From assembly GCA_027627225.1 (NCBI GenBank), contig CM051040.1, positions 28,277,634 to 28,341,633 on the forward strand: 64,000 nt of DNA, given 5' to 3'. The notes below the pieces were generated by a model that saw only the letters and a list, made by a program, of their open reading frames with translations, had not been told where the DNA came from and did no database searches. Positions 59,857 to 64,000 of the stretch are shown piece by piece; position 1 is the stretch's first letter; the number at the start of each line of letters is the position of its first letter. Source of the stretch: Congeria kusceri. Its lineage: Eukaryota; Mollusca; Bivalvia; Myida; Dreissenidae. A program made the translations under genes and the position numbers.

Positions 59857-61219
59857 TTATTCTTTCAATGGCTCATCCACAGCCTTGGCTTTAGCCGATC
59901 TCGCAAACTGTATAACAACAGGCTTATTGTTGAGGATATAGCCATTGCACTGTTTCACAATTCGCTCTGCGCTCTTGTCATCGGGTAGAGTTATGAATGC
60001 CTGTCCCTTCATACGGCCTTCCTTCATCAAGCGAATGTCAAACACATCATATGCCAGAGGCAGAGTCCAGTCTATCAGGGATCCAAACAAATTAACTAGG
60101 TCTTGTTCGGTTGTCTGTTTTGTAAGGTTTTTGATATACAGTCTACTAGTAGGTTCACCGGGGTTGTAATTCTTGAAAACAGAAAAATCTTTCAACTGTG
60201 ATTCTTTAAGTCTTCCTTCCGCAATCTTATCAGCTGCAAGAAACATTGTTCTGCCAAAGGAGTAATTTACATCTGCTTTCTGAATGTCTTCTTTGGATTC
60301 TACTTGAACAGTCTTAGGTTCCACTTTGCCGAACCCACCTTCCACCACTACAACATCATCATGTGCAGATGGTTTCCTAGCAACACTGCCTTCTCTCATT
60401 CCCTTGTCCACGCTACCATGTTCAAGAATAGTCTCAACATCCAGTATGTTCATGCTGATATGTTTACGTCTGCGCATATCTTTATCAGGCCCTTCAAAGA
60501 CTTCGTTCGGCTTCTGAATAATTGCCGGTTTTATAACTGCTGACAGATCTGGCTGCACCAGTCTCATCTTCTTGCGAGGTCTTTTCAACGACCGGGAAGC
60601 AGGCAGCGATCCATCCACACTTCCAATCTTCTCGCCTCTTCTCTTCTGTCCTTTCCCATCATCAGAATCAATTTCAGATTCTTCAGTGCTGCCTTCTTCC
60701 ATTTCAAACTCTTCTATCTCTCCGTCCTTTATAAGACATGGTTCACGAGAACGGAACACTGCATTATTCTCATTTGGATCATCCATGGCCAATGGGGGGG
60801 GTGCGGTGGTTGGTCCAAAGGGACAAGGAATGTTCATTTTGTTCATCAAATGTAAAACCTGTGTGTAGAACCTGGGATGTGAAGCCAGAGCATGCGCAAT
60901 GTTTGTCAATGTGGAAACAGTTGGCGGAGGGTACACATAATACAAGTTCGGTTTTCTTTGATAATTAATGTTATTTTTTACAAAAGCAATATCTTCAGAC
61001 TCAACAACATTGGATTTAATACTAGTTTTCTCTGGTTTCTCGTCAAGCTGCTCAGTATCAGCACTTGCTTCAGTCTTTATGTCCTGGTCATTTTTCTCAC
61101 ACTCTGAAGAGGGACAGGTATCATCCGACTTCGCAAACTCAACTACCAGTCTCTGTCCCAGCACTTCCAGCTGGTGCAGGCGTTTCAGACATTTCTCAGC
61201 ATTTTCTGTACTATCAAAC
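59857..61219 (-). CDS. RNPC3: RNPC3 large final coding exon
   Basis: Acceptor TTGTTTCCAG|GTTTGAT at 61220/61219; reads FDSTENAEKCLKRLHQLEVL onward to TAA at 59857. Holds the second half of the first RRM, the middle block, the low-complexity linker and the whole C-terminal RRM in 1363 uninterrupted bases. Vertebrate orthologues split this over many introns, so the molluscan gene has lost introns or the ancestral state differs. Confidence 0.93.
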
Positions 61220-61962
61220 CTGGAAACAAATAATTAAAAGATTGACAAATTACATGAAATAATTTCTTTAATAATAATTCTCATCCAACAAAGAAAGTAG
61301 CAGATGTTAAGTGAATGCTAATAAAAACAATAGGACCAGTTAATCAATAAAATTTTAAAACAATGGGTATTTCTTGCCTCAGGAAACACTTCAAAATAAA
61401 TTTAGGAGCCTTCCAAAAATGTTACACACATGCTCAGGACCAAAATGTAACAGAATCATTGAATGTAAGCACCCAACATGGAAATTATTATCTGATGATA
61501 ACTATTAAGTAGCAGTTGTTAAGAGATAGCTTATTTATTCCTGGATTGAATAAAACTAACCAAATCCAGTTTAAAATAAAGTGCATCTAATGTTTTTGTG
61601 TTCTTTATTAATATAATGTTAAAATATGCAACTTCAATGCCTTATAAAATGGTATTTACCAAGAAAATTAAAGTGTTTATAAGAATTGGGGAATTCTGGC
61701 CTTCAATTTAGAAAAAATTGCAGTGTTCTTGCGAATGTAACTGGGTCTATCTACAGGAGCTATCTAAAGAAAGAAAAAATCACTCACTTAAATATTGTAA
61801 AAAAAATGATTACCTGGCAAATGCTGTGTGTTTCATGGGGCCAGTAATGCCCATTGGTCTTGCACTTGTGGCCCCAAAGTAACACAGAAGGTCGATCTTG
61901 TCTTGGTGCGAAAGCTCTGCTGGTAGATGCCGTACCAAAAGTGTAGACACAGATTTGTCCAT
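59857..61962 (-). other. RNPC3: gene: RNA-binding region-containing protein 3 (U11/U12-65K)
   Basis: Two coding exons (61962-61814 and 61219-59857) join in phase 2 (GCCAG|GTTT gives Ala-Arg-Phe) to encode 503 residues; the human protein is about 517. RNPC3 is a nuclear component of the U11/U12 di-snRNP of the minor spliceosome. Its C-terminal RRM binds U12 snRNA and its N-terminal part contacts U11-59K. Seen here: N-terminal RRM (TLLVRHLPAEL, residues 7-17; KHTAFARF, 44-51), conserved middle block YVYPPPTV and FYTQVLHLMNKM (144-178) with CPFGP, an acidic stretch, a basic stretch and the C-terminal RRM (LYIKNL 410-415, KGQAFITL 454-461). The intron 61813-61220 is GT..AG and does not look U12-type. 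Upstream untranslated exon(s) must exist but were not found. Confidence 0.93.
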
Positions 61963-61977
61963 GCTTATACTGTGCAG
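61814..61977 (-). CDS. RNPC3: RNPC3 exon with start codon (N-terminal RRM, first half)
   Basis: Coding from ATG 61962 (MDKSVSTLLVRHLPAEL). The exon probably begins at 61977 after a good acceptor (TTTGTATGTTTCAG|CTGCAC), leaving 15 nt of untranslated leader. Donor TTGCCAG|GTAATC at 61814/61813. Upstream in-frame codons (MICMFQL...) cross the acceptor and are unlikely to be translated. Confidence 0.88.
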
Positions 61978-62354
61978 CTGAAACATACAAATCATGACCT
62001 ATTAATCGTTGAATCTGGTAAATTTCATAGTTTATAAAGTAAGTCCCTTCAGGCTGAAGCTGTATTAAATCAAGGTTCATCCACTCACCATGTACTTTGG
62101 CTAGAATGTTAAAAAGTTTGGATTGTATCAATATTTATGTTTTGGGACCAGTCAGATCAATGTTGAGTGATGTTTTTTCTGAGACATTTCTTAATATATC
62201 AACCATCTTATTACAAAACCATGGGTACTGTTGAACATTCCCTTGTTTGTTTAATAAGACCAAGTTTGTTAAAATCTATGCAAAATTGATGAAGTTCTGA
62301 ACTACCAAACCAATGCACCCTGTGGTTTGGCAAATTGGGTGTCTGGAGTTGGAT
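61978..62354. other. upstream of RNPC3, nothing recognised
   Basis: Probably intronic or promoter-proximal to RNPC3; no exon or promoter motif identified. Confidence 0.45.
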
Positions 62355-63035
62355 TAGCATAACATGTTAGGCCCTGTGCCAATATTGAGCTACTTTTTAT
62401 ATGGGCAATATTGGCGGGGCCTAACCGGGGAAAGACCAATTATGTGGTGGAAATTTCTCCCTATATGTCTATAGAGTAGCGACAGGATTTTCGTCGCTAC
62501 TTTCACTCGCTGAAATGACATGGTTAGCATTAATATTTCTTAATAAAATTTACATACCTGCAAAGAGAATTTATTCCTCAATAATGTTCCATAAATATTT
62601 GTACGATAGCACTTCCATTTTGGATGCAACACCAATACAAACCTACACACTATTGCATTTTCAACACATCTCGCTGTCCTCCACTGTGTAAACTTTAATC
62701 AATATTCTGCTACACTGAAACGATTGCGTCATTTCAATTGGTCATTCAATTATATCATTCATCATCCGATTGGTTGAAGCATATTTGCAGGGTTAAACAA
62801 GGCAAGGTAAACATGGTGGACTCTACATGGTGTAGATTTATTTGTAAGTTTAAATCGGAATTAAATGCATGTTCTAGGTAAATTTTGGCACATGTTAAGC
62901 AGTTCAGGTGTTGTTTAAGTAAAATACATTGATTGATAACTTTATTGACGCAAATAATGGAAATTAATGAAAATTTAAACTTTTAGGTTTCCACCACATA
63001 AATGGTCTTTCGGCGATGAGACGTTCCAGCGAATT
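62355..63035. mobile_element. interspersed inverted-repeat element, copy 3 of 3
   Basis: Near full-length relative of 6821-7445: hairpin ccaatattg..caatattgg, inverted repeat aaagacc..tgtggtggaaa (about 62432-62454) and ggtttccaccac..ggtcttt (62985-63010). It carries about 40 extra bases at 62555-62605 compared with copy 1. Confidence 0.7.
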
Positions 63036-64000
63036 TAGCCCTATATAACAAGTAACATCAAATTCGCAGCACTTCTCATGAATTAGACTAGAGTTGGATA
63101 TCTTGTTAAATATAGTACTGAGAAGTAAAAATTGTGTGTTTTTTTTTTAAGTAGTTTTTTCATCATTTCTTGATTATTTGTCATTAGAAATGATGTTTTT
63201 TGTACTGGCTGGCGAGTATATTTTGGAAGAAATCAGCTTTTTTTTTGACAATTTTGTTTAATAAAATAACTCGTGTTGAAACTTGTCATGTAACATCCTG
63301 GGTTTGTCACTTATTTGCGAATGTAAACTAAAATAGTTGTTGTGTGTGAGCATGCACAATGACTGAAGCCCAAAATGGCGTTGGCCTACCTAAAAATTAG
63401 GTGGTTTTTACGTTGACAGTAGTATTTTCCGTATGTTTTTTTTTACAGTAAATTATAATAAGAAGTGTGTTTGTAAATTTATTTAATGTATCTCAGAACT
63501 TATTAAAGACCAGATGATATTTATATCATAATATTAATAGCACGTTATCGAATAATTTGAATGCAAAAAGAATGCTTTAGACTTCAGCAAGGCGTTGTAA
63601 CAATTACTGAAGCATGCCGTTTACTAGACGTTACGTATCTATGTAACTACTACGCACGTTCTTCATCAGCGTAGCGGATTAAATAATATTCTATCAGATT
63701 TTGGTTAAACAGACCTTCTGAAGAGAAAATTCACACTATTGATGTCAAATATTATTAATGGTTTAGTTCTAACTAAGGGACATAACTCAGAATTCATCAA
63801 TACACTTAATCGATTAAAAAACGTTCCGCTTCATTTGTATGTGAATGTGTTCCGTGTGGTGTTCATTTTTCTCTGTCACATATAAAAATATCTGGATTTC
63901 TAAAATAAAAGCCATATCTTTAAAGTATTATGTATATAAAAAAATAACACAAGAACTATCGAATCCGGTTTACTAATGTGCGTGAATCGGACACAACAGT
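63036..64000. other. intergenic, nothing recognised
   Basis: AT-rich with short T-runs; no exon, RNA gene or repeat that I can name. A gene could begin beyond the window. Confidence 0.45.

Noticed and set aside
61220..61813. U12-type intron in RNPC3 (self-dependence on the minor spliceosome)
   Set aside because: The donor is GTAATC, not the /ATATCCTT or /GTATCCTT consensus, so it is an ordinary U2-type intron.

Overview
This is a window of animal nuclear DNA, very probably from a bivalve mollusc. It is AT-rich, dominated by repeats, and its genes are split by introns with GT..AG borders. The roughly 263-bp palindromic repeat beginning TGTGGCGCGTCGTG and the 'aacaagagggcc...' repeats resemble families I associate with bivalves, the former with dreissenid (zebra/quagga) mussels. 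The species guess is from memory and moderate in confidence; 'bivalve' is firmer.

Only three loci have convincing protein-coding content, all on the minus strand. (1) 33838 down to 21201: an eight-exon nicotinic-acetylcholine-receptor-like subunit. Its exon phases all fit, giving a 499-residue protein with signal peptide, ligand-binding domain and four membrane segments. It has no vicinal cysteines, and its Cys-loop is shortened to C-x8-C. (2) 54696 down to 51280: an intact 1138-residue endonuclease/reverse-transcriptase protein of a non-LTR retrotransposon. A canonical 2A ribosome-skipping motif follows a hydrophobic leader, and a fragment of the element's ORF1 lies upstream. (3) 61962 down to 59857: RNPC3 (U11/U12-65K), a minor-spliceosome protein, in two coding exons giving 503 residues.

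Layout. 1-14 kb: no live gene, but several DNA-transposon remains. These include a hAT miniature element and a hAT/ZMYM1-type relic, each with a perfect 8-bp target duplication, a perfect 37-bp-arm palindrome, and foldback elements. 14.4-19.75 kb: three satellite arrays in a row (28, 37/45 and 50 bp units), the last with higher-order structure. 20-34 kb: the receptor gene, its introns filled with nested inverted-repeat elements and satellites. 35.7-59.65 kb: a direct tandem duplication of an 8.7 kb unit. The second copy carries the 5.65 kb retrotransposon insertion; the first lacks about 766 bp. 59.8-62 kb: RNPC3. 62-64 kb: another copy of a repeat also seen at 6.8 kb and 30.7 kb.

The loci are not functionally linked as far as can be seen. 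The most interesting items are the 2A-bearing retrotransposon and its clean insertion junction in one duplicate, the odd receptor subunit, and the tandem copies of a transposon-end/target junction at 585-680. Splice sites and motifs were read by eye; no alignment or database search was run.
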